From NCBI GenBank assembly GCA_023375675.1, contig JALQBC010000001.1, positions 744,001-808,000 on the forward strand: DNA of 64,000 bases. Direction: 5' to 3'. The position numbers and the translations under genes are program-made. The DNA is from Cytospora piceicola. Its lineage: Eukaryota; Ascomycota; Sordariomycetes; Diaporthales; Cytosporaceae. Positions within the stretch are counted from its first letter, which is position 1, and each line of letters begins with the position of its first letter. Positions 21,374-32,067 of this stretch are shown here, in pieces. The notes below the pieces were generated by a model. It searched no databases and was not told the origin of the DNA. It saw nothing but the letters and a program-made list of their open reading frames with translations.

Positions 21374-24300
21374 GGTGAAAATGGACCGCTTCGGGCGCAG
21401 ATCGCTTGGTGTAGTCAGGAAAGATCAAGGCCTGGACGATGCTGCGGCAGTAGGAAAGAGGAATTGTATGTCGGGTGGCGCTGTTGATCGAAGGCTATGC
21501 GACCGTGGCAACCTTCAGCAGTAATCGACAACTGAGTGCATGGATTACGTTAGCAGCTGTGCCTCGAGGGAGTATAACCCAAAAGTCGTGAGGAGGTTAT
21601 GTCGTTTACCTTGTGCGATTGATTATGAGGTGAGGCCACGATTGAATCTGCGGCTTTGGGGGGGGCACGGTGGTCCAAGAGCTAGGTAAAGGTCTGGAGA
21701 TTTTGCGCGCGCCGATGCGTTCGCGCTACTTTTTGGTGGAGCGGAGAGAAAGGACGGGGGCTGCGGGCGGCGGATAGGGAAGCGAAGGGATATTAGTGAG
21801 ACCTGCTACCGTGCTTTGTACCTTCCAAGAGATTATGAATGACTCTGTACTTGACTCCGATCTGTATGCTGCACACGCACTCCGGGATACTGTTTTCTCA
21901 GTGTTGAAATTGCAGTGGACTGGACGAAGGATGTGAAGGTTGAATAGTAAGTATGTGTTGCGTAGTAGTAGTAAATGAGGTCTGAGGCCCAAGGCTCCTT
22001 TTCCTGGGGCGGCCGAGAGGAGAGAAGATGGGGGGCGATGGGATGGGATGGGGGAAAGGGGCTCAAGGGCTCGAGCGGCTGTTAGCGTCGCGATGTATGT
22101 CTGGCTGCAGAACGGCAGTGCTCGCTCACAACTCGCTAACACGTTTTTTCTGCAAGCCAATATTGTTTAGTGGGACCCTAGTGGTTGACCCGGCAGCGGA
22201 TACACATTAGGTATCCGGATACTTAGATACGTACCTGCCTAGCCCATCTAGCCCACCTATCATAGTAGATACCTAAATCCGGACCATGGTGCCACCCTCT
22301 CCTGCTGCTTTGCGATGCCGGCGGTCTTTCTCCCGAAGGCAATAAACATCCTCCCACCTGGGAGAATGGCAATAGCAATTGCCTAAGTAGCAAGAGGCAC
22401 GGAATGCAGTACCCTCAGCATCTTTGACTTAAGAAGCTTGAAGCTCCAGCGGCCCTAGTGGCCATCGCTAATCAAGCTTACATCCTTGCTCCGGCTTTGA
22501 TCGTCCGAGGGCTTGCTCGTCTGATGGCTTTATGAGGCTCCACGATACAAATGGCAACCTGCCCGTTCAACAGTTCGGGTGAAAGTTGACACTAGGGCCC
22601 TGAATACTCGTGAAGCGATCTTGTACTGTATATATTTATCCGTGGATAACCATGACCTTGAAAGCCGTGGGCACCCTGGCCGCCACATGAGATATCGGTG
22701 AGACGCCCCGCATGACAAGCATCTGATGGACCCCTGGAAAGCGAATAATCCACAGATGGTAGATATGTCCACAAGTCGGCATACTACAAACTGTCGGCCG
22801 TTGTCACCTTGAAGTTATTGCCAGTCTGCTTTGGTATTTTCCCACGTGGGCATACAGGGCCTGCAGCCAGCGCCGATGGAGGCTAGGTCATACCCGCATG
22901 TTTAAGTATATTGGGTACCTACTTGGTAGTCTTGGCTTTTTTGACCTCATCTCCGACCTTTGCAACCCTTGAAGCACATTGCATTGTTTCATGTACATAC
23001 CTAGGTAGTCATGCCACAGTGTGTCGTATCAGCTTTAAGAATTTCGGAGGCCAACATCAACCATCACCAAGTTCCATTGCGGCATATGGGTGTCTGAAAA
23101 TACTCGGGCTAGCGCTCACTCCGGTCTGGCACATGCACGTCAAGAGAATATGGCCTATCGACTCTATGCCTCATAACTTGAAGAGTGACAGAGTTTGCCA
23201 GGTAAATCCAGGCTTTCCCCACCGGTAAGTGGTTGCTTTCCAACAACAGAAGGCAATTTCTGTCAATTGACAACCTCACTTGTTGCAATGTACATCGACG
23301 AGCATCATTTAACAAGGATCTCGCGGGACCAAGTTTGGCAGAATTATTGTATTGCCAATTCTATGAACGGGTTTCAATACTGACGGGTTCCTGACACGCA
23401 TTTCTCAAGACAACAACAGGACCAGAGAAGGTCGACCCCAGTGCCATTTCCAGGCAAAGCAGTGTTGCGCGGGTCAGCAATACTGCTCAGACAATGGAAT
23501 TGAGATCCCGAGGTCACTTTCTCCAACCATTGGGGCCGAAGTTTCACATCACTCAGGTTTCTCTACGAATAGTATTAGTATTAGCGAGGGGTTATCGCCA
23601 GGCATCCTCTGCATCGTTGTGCAGATGTCTTACGGAAGGGCAACGAATAAGGGCTCTATCCAGGGTCTGCTCCGTGAAATAAGTGAATTATATCCTATCG
23701 AGCTATTTGCAAAGATGCACATGTGGGATGTGTGTCTTGGGGAGATAGGCTACATGTTTGGCAATGCCCGGCAGCATTCTGTGTTCAGATATATATATAT
23801 AACCTTGGGTTTGGCTGATATGGGGATTTTTATGCCTGCCACCCCCCTGATGTCCACGGGGGAAGTCCGAAGAGGAGCACGAAGTTAGCGGACGCACAAT
23901 GTTGGTCGGATAAAGTGAGATATGAAGAATACAAACTGCAGCCTCCATGGAGTCCCGAGAAGGGCGCGAATTGATGGTTCTAGTGAATCCATGGACCAGC
24001 TCTTCCGTTTGACTTCGTGAGACTATTGCATGTTTTAAATAGATATCAGCTAAGCTATTTTGTTCATGGATCATTGTAAGAACTTCTAGACTCCGTTGGT
24101 TTCCAGGTATAATAGTACATCGATTGCTATCTTTGAAGTCTCGTAAGAAATATCAGAATCTCAAAATGCTCCTTTTGGTCTTGTAGGAAGTAGAGACAGA
24201 AAAAGACATATACACTGGCCTTGAGGACGATGAAAGCACTCACAGGGAAACAACTCTCATCGAAACGCGAAGGAGCTGCGTGCTCTCGTCTGGAATATCA

Positions 24301-26812
24301 AGTATTGTTTCTCAAACCGAAGAAATGACAGCGGTCCCGTACACTCTGATTTTGTGGCACTAGATGGGGGCCCCAGGTGCCGGTTGGAGGACTTGGACAG
24401 TTGTTGTGGAATTTCTCCTCCAATCTTTATTCTGATCCGACGTCGCGTGCGTCTCAATGCTGAAAGGATGAACCTGCATGCCAAAAAGACTTCCCAGAAG
24501 TTTGTCTAAAAAGGAGGTCATCGCGCGGCTGTGGAGTATCTAAACTCTACTACTAAACAGACATGCTACCCGACGATCGGCCACCTGGTCGACCTCTATG
24601 GCACACGACATGACTTTGTGCCTTTTCCGTTATGGGCACATGTCGTTGGGCCTGCTCAGCCTTGATGAGCATACACGATATCATCATTGATGTATAGCAT
24701 TTTTGATAATTTCTCCACACCTTCAACCTTGGAACTCGCGGATGCTACGGTCCTATCTGATGCGACATAGTGGTGATCCTTCCCTATTAACATTGGCCAG
24801 CTGCCTCCCTTTCCCAAGCTCCAGCTTCTATAATGTAGCCCTGGAGAACGCTGTCTCCAAAACATATCAGACGACTCCCTGTGTAAAACAGATTAACAGC
24901 GCCTTTTCAATACATCAAGCTAGTGGTCGCTCTCGTCAATGGAGGTGCCATTGTCACTGAAATCAAATGCTACTGTATGTGATCGGGTACTGTTGGGATG
25001 TGGCCTGTAGACACCTGGGCATCTGGCCGACCGTGGGCATTTCGCCCTTGGGTATATCCGGCCAGGCGGTCTAACGACCTATCGATACTTGGTTGTAGCC
25101 TTTTGGCAACCAGGTTCAGTCGTCGTTGTAAAAGCATACTGTTACGACTGCCTCCCTGACGGTGTGAGCTACCTGGCGCCAACGGTTGTGACCCTCCCGC
25201 TTGCCGAAGCACTAGCTGCTTCACCACAGCTCGGCTCCGGGACGGCCACCAGAACAGAACTCATACTTGCCTTGAGCTGGGTTGGTCTCACGGGTGATGG
25301 ACGGGACAGGGACTCATTGCAAAAACTTAGGAGTGGTGGCGGGCGGATGTTTCTGGAGGAAACATAGTCAAACGACCGGGTTCAAGGATGTCAAAATCCG
25401 GGTGAACATATCATTGAACCGGTGTACCTACCTCTCCCCGGTGGAGCTTCCAGCCATCCTGTTCGGCGATGTTGATCAGCAAGTCGATGGCGATACCATA
25501 TGTCATGAATGTCATCCTTGGCGGTCCGGCACGTGGAACTCATCTTGCCCATCACCACCGTCACCAGCCACAACGCCCCTAGGTACTGCTCTCCTCGACC
25601 AGGGACCGCGTCTCGCTGTCCAAGTACACCGTTGAGGCACAACCAGCCCGCTGTGACAGGGCCTGGTAAGGCGGCACAGGGGCAGCTCCTACCAAGGCTT
25701 GCCGCTCCAGGCGCCGCGGGTTGCCGATCGGTAGACCTCCCGGCGAAGACGAGCGCGTCGAGCCCTGTCGCTTGCCTAGTAGGGGATGCCTGCTGGCGCG
25801 ACGGCGATGACGATGATTAATTTCCCCAGTGGCGCTAACTCCGACTTTGATCCTGAGCCAAGGGGGAAAGGCTGTTGACGTTACAGAGAAGCCGTTTGAT
25901 GCATCGCGGGCGGCACATAGGTGGTCGCTGGCTACGGCCCAGGAGTGCGGTCTGTAAAAGAGGTGAGTCTGGGCCTTAGTTCGTGGATCCGAATATGCGG
26001 GTCCCTTTTTATACAAGCCGTGGCTGTGTATGTACAAGTTAGCGACGACGACAAGCACCTACCAGGCGTTTATGTGCCAGTGTGCATGTAGGCGGACTCT
26101 GGGCATGGTGACTAATCACCGCCTAGCCAGTACGTACTTAAGGAGATAGGCCACTGCCGTCAACGTTCCTATACTCTGATGAGATCGTATGGTTCGTATC
26201 GTCTCGTAGCGTGCTGTACTGGCTATGAGTCTGCTACTCAGCCTGTCCATGGGCCGTAGTATGTACTACCTACCTAGGTAGGTAGGTATCTACTGTGAGC
26301 TACGGTAGGTACCCAGGTACACAGGTAGTCATTTGCACTTCGATAGCCAAAGTATACCTATGTTTATACGGTATTTTGGTGGGAGTATATCCACCTCGTC
26401 CGATATGATTTGTCCACTGGGATGCCAGTGACACCTAAGCGAAAACAGCCATCCCAGAACGGTACAGAGGAGTACGAGTTGGGATATCTGTACGGTGGCT
26501 GTGGATGAGGTCAACGTGTTGTTCCAGAACAATCAAGCCAGTAGGTCAGGCCCAATCAATGCAGAGTGTCCCCTCCCGAGGTGACCCCCTGGCTGCAGCA
26601 TAGACCCCGCCATTCTTACTCTGGGGCCCTGGAGTGGCCCGCGCTGGTGCCCCTCATCAGGCTGAGTGGGAATAAATATGTTGACATCGCCAACTGCTTC
26701 GTTGTTGTTAAGTCGGGCTCACCGTATCGACACTTCTACACTGATTCTCTCCCCCCACAACACCAACATACCCCTTTAACTCTCCAGATTTCGACTCTCA
26801 CACCTAGCAATC
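21374..26812. other. Gene-poor 5.4-kb spacer
   Basis: The longest stretch without a supported gene. The left part (21374 to about 22200) should be the promoter and 5' leader of the Bqt4-like gene. From 22.2 to 26.4 kb both strands offer only short overlapping frames with no domain I recognise. Copies of the CCTAGG spacer motif sit near 22990 and 26268-26325. The right end (about 26700-26812) is pyrimidine-rich and should be the Rho GDI leader. I found no inverted or long direct repeats that would define a transposon here. It may hold decayed elements or non-coding RNA. Confidence 0.5.
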
Positions 26813-27992
26813 ATGGCTTCCCATCACGATGAGGATACTATGCCCGATGAGACTCAGGGCTACAAGCTCTCCCAGCCCAAGCAGAGCTTAGCTGAGTATC
26901 AATCCATGGGTATGTGGACATGTCTCTAACCTCCAAGGTTTCTACCTTTGGTTCAATATTTTGTGAAGAAGCTGGGCAAAACCCCTCCCACCAGCAATTC
27001 AGTGACATCTGGGGGGTTTGAAGCAAGTGCTTCCTTTTGCAGCTGTCAGTCTCGTCGTCGTCGTCAAGAACCCACTTTCTTTCCCACCCAGTCTCACAAT
27101 ACCACAATACCACAATTCCACGACCATCACAGCACGTCGTCATTTGGACAGTCTCTTTTGGGCAGTGGGACAGTCTCCCGTCCCATCCTACATCTATTCT
27201 TCAAAAATGGCATCGCCGCCTACCAGCGACCCTGGTGAAGACCTTCTCAACTTTCCTACCGTCCCGCCCCCTTCCCCCGACTTTGACAATGCGGAAGTGA
27301 GATTCCATCTCCTTTCTCGACCTCTGATTGTGGAGACCGTGGTGGAGCATCTCGAAATCATCGACCATATCATCATTCACTACATCGCCGTATCTAACAA
27401 CCCATCCCAGACGCGAACGATGAGTCGCTTCAGCGCTACAAGGAGTCTCTTGGTCTTACCGGCGGAAAGGATCTCTCTGATCCCAGCGATCCCCGCGTCT
27501 GCATCATCCACTCCCTCACCATGGACTCACCCGGCCGTGACCCAGTCACCATCGACCTCGGAAACCCTGGCAGCGAGACCACTCTCAAGGACAAGCCCTT
27601 CAAGATTAAGGAGGGTGCAAAGTTCACCATGTCTGCCACCTTCAAGGTCCAGCACGAGATCCTGAGCGGTCTGCACTACGTCCAGATTGTGAAGCGAGGT
27701 GTTGTCAGAGTGTCCAAGGACAGTGAGATGATTGTGAGTTTCCCCCGATCCCAGCCAACCCATCGATAAAGTGTTGGTGCATCGTTACTGATGCAAGTCA
27801 AAAACAAAGGGATCCTATGCTCCCAACACGGACAAGCAGCCCGAGTACACCAAGAAGTTCCAGGAGGAAGAGGCTCCCTCTGGTATGCTGGCCCGTGGCC
27901 ACTACAACGCCGTCTCCTCCTTCGTCGATGACGACAAGAACGAGCACCTGAAATTCGAGTGGTCCTTTGACATCTCCAAGGACTGGGAATAG
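26813..27992 (+). CDS. rdi1: Rho GDP-dissociation inhibitor
   Basis: Cytosolic chaperone that extracts Rho-family GTPases (Cdc42, Rho1) from membranes and keeps them GDP-bound. Three exons, 26813..26909, 27411..27733 and 27810..27992, join in frame to 200 residues, the usual size. Family blocks: YKLSQPKQSLAEYQSM in exon 1, DANDESLQRYKESLGL across the first junction, GKDLSDPSDPRVCIIHSLTM, DKPFKIKEGAKFTMSATFKV, LSGLHYVQIVKRGVVRVSKD, then SYAPNTDKQPEYTKKF and EAPSGMLARGHYNAVSSFVD. The protein ends FEWSFDISKDWE. The first intron is 501 bases, long for this window, and contains repeats of cacaataccacaatacc. The gene converges on PPG1, with 510 bases between stops. Confidence 0.94.
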
Positions 27993-28502
27993 ATGGCTGG
28001 AAATGCTACCTATCTGATTTGGTTGCGTTTTTTGGCTTTTCCTGGGCTCGGGACGGAAACCGGGCCCGCTCGTCGAATTTGTTTAATCTCGCGTGGTTGA
28101 GACACATTTGCCGGCATATGCGTTTGTCGACGGAGGTTTTTGCAAATGAAAGTTTGGTTCGAGAAGGGGGCGGACCGTGGTGGGCGACGAGGCTTGGTCC
28201 ACCCGGCATACGCTCGGCTTCCTGGCGTCTCTCTTCGTTCTGCTGGCTGTTCATCAATGGCACTGAGGGCACTGAACAGGAAATAGGCATCCATAAACAA
28301 AACAGGGGAAGTTTCAAAATTGATCGTCGTTCGATCTCCATGCTCCTGTCATCTATATCGTAACCTTATGACATGCGCCCTTAACCATCATGCACGCCCA
28401 TGTTGTATTTGTTTTACAGGAGAACGGTCATTTTTCCGTTCTATGTTAGTAAGCCGGCTCGGTACCGACCTCGAGCCAGCAACCTGGCTCCCCCGGCCCC
28501 AT
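27993..28502. other. Convergent 3' spacer between Rho GDI and PPG1
   Basis: These 510 bases lie between two stop codons facing each other and should contain both 3' untranslated regions. No coding potential is apparent. Confidence 0.45.
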
Positions 28503-29665
28503 CTATAAGAAGTAGTCCGGCAGCGAATTCCCATCCGGCCCCTTATCCACGCCCTGCTGCTGCAGGTCCTTGTGCACATCATTCTCCGGCGCGGCGGCGA
28601 AGACGTTGAAGAACCTCTCGCCGGTGTCGCTAACCTCCAACACGCTCGCCATGTTGCCGCACCTGTAGCAGTAGTTGGGCGCGCTCCACACCGTCGACAG
28701 CCTATCGTCGTACAGCACCTGGAAGCCCTCCTGGCAGAGCTGGTGCGCGCGCAGGATGTGGTTCATGTTGTTGACGGCCAGGAACTTCTCGACCACCTGT
28801 GCGCCGAACGTGTAGCCGGCGCCCCGGGGGGAGAGCGAGAACTCGTCGCGCTCCGGGTCGGGGTCGGACCAGACCAGGTCGGCCATGGGGCCCTCGTGGG
28901 GGATCTCGCGGAAGCGGTCGATGATTTTGATTTGGTCGATGGAGTGGATGGAGGGTGAGAGGCCTGCGTTGAGTCTCTTGTCAGTACTACTGTGGCTTCC
29001 GGTCCTTATACATGGACGTGGCCGTGGGGGCTAACTGACCTCCATGCACACAGAATATTTGGTCGTTTATTACAACGCTGAGCGTCAAAAAGTCAAACAT
29101 GTCGGTGAAGTAATGCCAGACGTTGGCGTTGCCGTATTTCCTCGAACACTCGGTATAGAAGCCGTAGGACTGCGTGACACCGCGCGACTCGTGGTTGCCT
29201 CGGATCAAATGTACTCGGTTGGGGTATCTCAATTTCAAACAGACAAGAAGGGAAATGGTCTCGACGCTGAACATGCCGCGGTCAACGTAGTCGCCTATAG
29301 TCGCGCGTTGCGCGCAGTTGTCAGTAAACTCGTCCCCATGCCTGTATGTACACCAAGAAGAAGGGCAGAGAAGAGGGGACAGCAGGGCGGACCCGGCAAG
29401 AGGAGGGAGACGAACCCAGGAACAGGTAATTGGTATCGGGACACCAGCCTCCTATCTTGAATATCTCGATCAGGTCAAAGAACTGCCCGTGTATGTCGCC
29501 GACGACGGTGACGGGCGCCCGCACGTGGACGACGTTGCTCTCGCGCATGAGGAGCTCCTTCGTCTTGGCGCATATCGCCTCGATGACGGACTCGGCGAGG
29601 AGCTCCTTCTTGTACAGGCGCGATATGCATTCGTCGAGGTCGACCGAGCCAGGAAGGCTAGGCAT
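28503..29665 (-). CDS. ppg1: Ser/Thr protein phosphatase PPG1 (PP2A-like)
   Basis: Catalytic subunit of the PP2A-like family; Ppg1 works in the Far/STRIPAK complex and glycogen control. Three exons, 29665..29416, 29294..29040 and 28963..28503, join in frame to 321 residues, the usual size. Metal and active-site motifs are complete: [23 protein letters not shown] across the first junction, [24 protein letters not shown]-type FCVHGGLSPSI across the second, [12 protein letters not shown], and [15 protein letters not shown]. The N-terminus [20 protein letters not shown] fits Ppg1 better than PP2A or PP4, and the C-terminus is PDYFL. The first intron uses an unusual GTTCGT donor. The frame is open upstream of the chosen ATG, but no conserved sequence precedes it. 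Confidence 0.93.
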
Positions 29666-32067
29666 TTTTGGCGGGTCGGGGGCCGGCTCGCGGGCACGGG
29701 TGGTCTGGGAGTAAACAACTACTTGAATGTAGAGGGTAGCGAGGTCAAAGCAAAGGGCGGCGGCGTTATGGCGGAGTTGTTCTGCTACCCTTGTTGTTGT
29801 CGCTGCTGGGACGCCGTGTTGTAGTCGTTGTTGTTGTTGTTGTTGGTGATGGTGGTAGAGGACTTCTTCTCCCGGCAAAGAAGGTCGACGCAATGGTGGA
29901 GGCGGTTGGCCGAAGAACCAACATGATCGTGAGGGAAAAATCGGTAGGATTATGGCGTTCGTGGCTCTCACATCAAGACGATGGGGCGTCCTGAGGTCTG
30001 GAGAAACGTAATGTCATGTGAATGTATATCCATGTGAGGCGAATTGTGTGATAATCCCAAGAGATGCCGGACTTGAAAACCCACCAAGAGCTTCTGACAG
30101 CCCTGGAGGCCCTTGCGCCCTGTGTACCTACCTAGGTACGGTACGTAGTACCAATAAATATGTACCTGGAGGCTACTGGTAGGTACCTTATAGTTCAGGC
30201 CCTTGGCAGGGGAAGCTTGAGAACGTTAGACGCCTGACACGGTAGAGCTGACGTCCTGTCATGCCTGTCTTGCCTGTCAAAGGCGCCGCGGGTCGGGTGA
30301 ACCTCGGAGTGGCCGTTCACCAGTTGATTGTTAGGTTCCAACTTCCAAGGTTGAGACGAGTGTGAGTGGAATGAGCGAAAATTGTTAGTGCACCCAGCAG
30401 AAAGTCCTTTAAAAGCAGGCCGTCGCCCACACACTCGCCCACAGTCTTCTCTCCCCTCCTCTCCCCTTCCCCTCCGCCTTTCTTCCATTTACCCATCCCG
30501 TTTCATCCAATCCTCAACTGCTTCCCGCCCTGAATTACTGTTGTTCCCCCCCAATGTTGCTGGCAGCCGCCTTTCGCTACGCATCTCTCCAGCCTACCCG
30601 CCTTAAGGCAGCCCGTTTTGGCTGACGCTCAGAAACAGTGCCTGCTTGATCTTTGTTTTCAAATGGGTTTCCTAGGTGGCATCGAGGTATTGGATGGGAT
30701 GGATTTCATTTGTCCCCTTGTCAAGAAGTTGTCGTGATCGACGCCACGTCGTGTCGGGTTTGAGACAGCCATGTCGGCCCTCGATCAAGGCAGCTTGGGT
30801 ATCCTTTGTCCACCTTTCGTCGTTTTGCCGTTTATGAGGCTGGCTCGCGAGCATCAACGAGCTCCTCCGTCTTGTTTCTTAAGCGGAGAGTGGTTTGGAT
30901 GGATGGGCTCATCCGTTTCTTTTCCATATCTGCCATTATTCTGCATGTCTCAGTTGTTGCCATCACATTTTTATGATAACCCCCCTGCCCAAGGTGTATC
31001 GTCATCCCAATATCTGAGGCACCTGGGATCCATGTCACCGGACAGCTAGAGAGAGAGGGTCTCCTTCAAGGTAATATCATGGCAATATCGTGAAGTTTTT
31101 CCGGAATTGCTTGCGGTCATTCTTCATCAGATTATACCGTCTGTCGTATCTGCAAATATGTCTCTCAACAGGCTGCTCGCTATCTACACTTCAAAACCAT
31201 TGCCCTTTCATCATTATATAGTTCCACATGCAAGTATTCGCAGGCTCAAAATGATATCGCATCAAGCCAGTCAGCAGACGTCGACAAGTGGTAAGCCTAC
31301 CTAATACTTGGGTATTATGGACTCGACGTCTGGAGCCAGAGCGCAATACAGCTCTGGATCGGACTTTATGCCGGGCCGATGCAGCGAACCGGCGCCACCC
31401 CGCTGAGAAGCCGACGTCTCGACCTCCCGAATGTCGACTCAGCTCGACTCCCAAACCTCTCCCAAAGAGCCGGCCAAGGTACCGCCGTTCCCCATCTGCG
31501 CACAACCCTCGAACATGTCAGTAGCCTTTAAACACTTTACTTTGTAATCGCTGCTCTTTTTCGAATGCATGCGACTGTCGCCTAGCCGTCGCGCGATAGT
31601 TATCCGGCGGAGGAGCCATTGCGCACGGTCGGCGCGAGGCGGTCGACCACCGGCTACAGCAGCAGACGACAACCCTCGTTAACGTCGTCCACATCTTGAG
31701 TATCAATCTTTGGGTATTTCTACCGACTTAGTCCTCGATCCTACGTCTCTACCCATGCCGAATTCTCCCTGATCGCCCCTTACGCCCTATTCAGTACTTG
31801 TCCGCTGTAGCCTTCGGCGCGACCTTGGCAACCTAGTCGACATCGTACACACCGTCGCGTGGACCATCTCGGGTATCTGAATCGTCTTCTTTCTCGCATG
31901 CTGGATGTGGATCAGCGACATACACAAGCTGCATCTGAAGCCAGCTGCCGCGCGCAAGCAAGTCGCGTCGCCCTCGCCCTATCTGCTGGCCACGCTGTTG
32001 CCCGCCCGAGTGTGGAGGTCAAACCCCGTCTCACTACTCACCACCATACTTTGACGTCGGCGCAAAC
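29666..32067. other. Spacer between PPG1 and zinc-knuckle gene
   Basis: A 2.4-kb divergent region. Near 29820-29850 there is a gttgttgtt run in the PPG1 leader, and around 30130 and 30180 copies of the CCTAGG motif. At 30410-30490 a TATA-like ctttaaaagc is followed by a strongly pyrimidine-rich stretch, the look of a fungal core promoter. A 23-codon ATG frame starts at 30554. No larger gene is supported up to 32067. Confidence 0.45.
30554..30625 (+). CDS. Possible short ORF behind a promoter-like region
   Basis: ATG at 30554 opens a 23-codon frame (MLLAAAFRYASLQPTRLKAA, then RFG and TGA). It lies about 65 bases downstream of a TATA-like element and a CT-rich tract that resemble a transcription start. 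The peptide has a basic, hydrophobic character like a mitochondrial presequence. It may be an upstream ORF in a long leader of the zinc-knuckle gene at 32068, the first exon of an unrecognised gene, or chance. Confidence 0.2.
   Translation: MLLAAAFRYASLQPTRLKAARFG

Noticed and set aside
25139..25260. Solo LTR suggested by TGTTACGACTGCC at 25139
   Set aside because: I could not find a matching CA end with a five-base target duplication or a second copy, so the LTR reading is unsupported.
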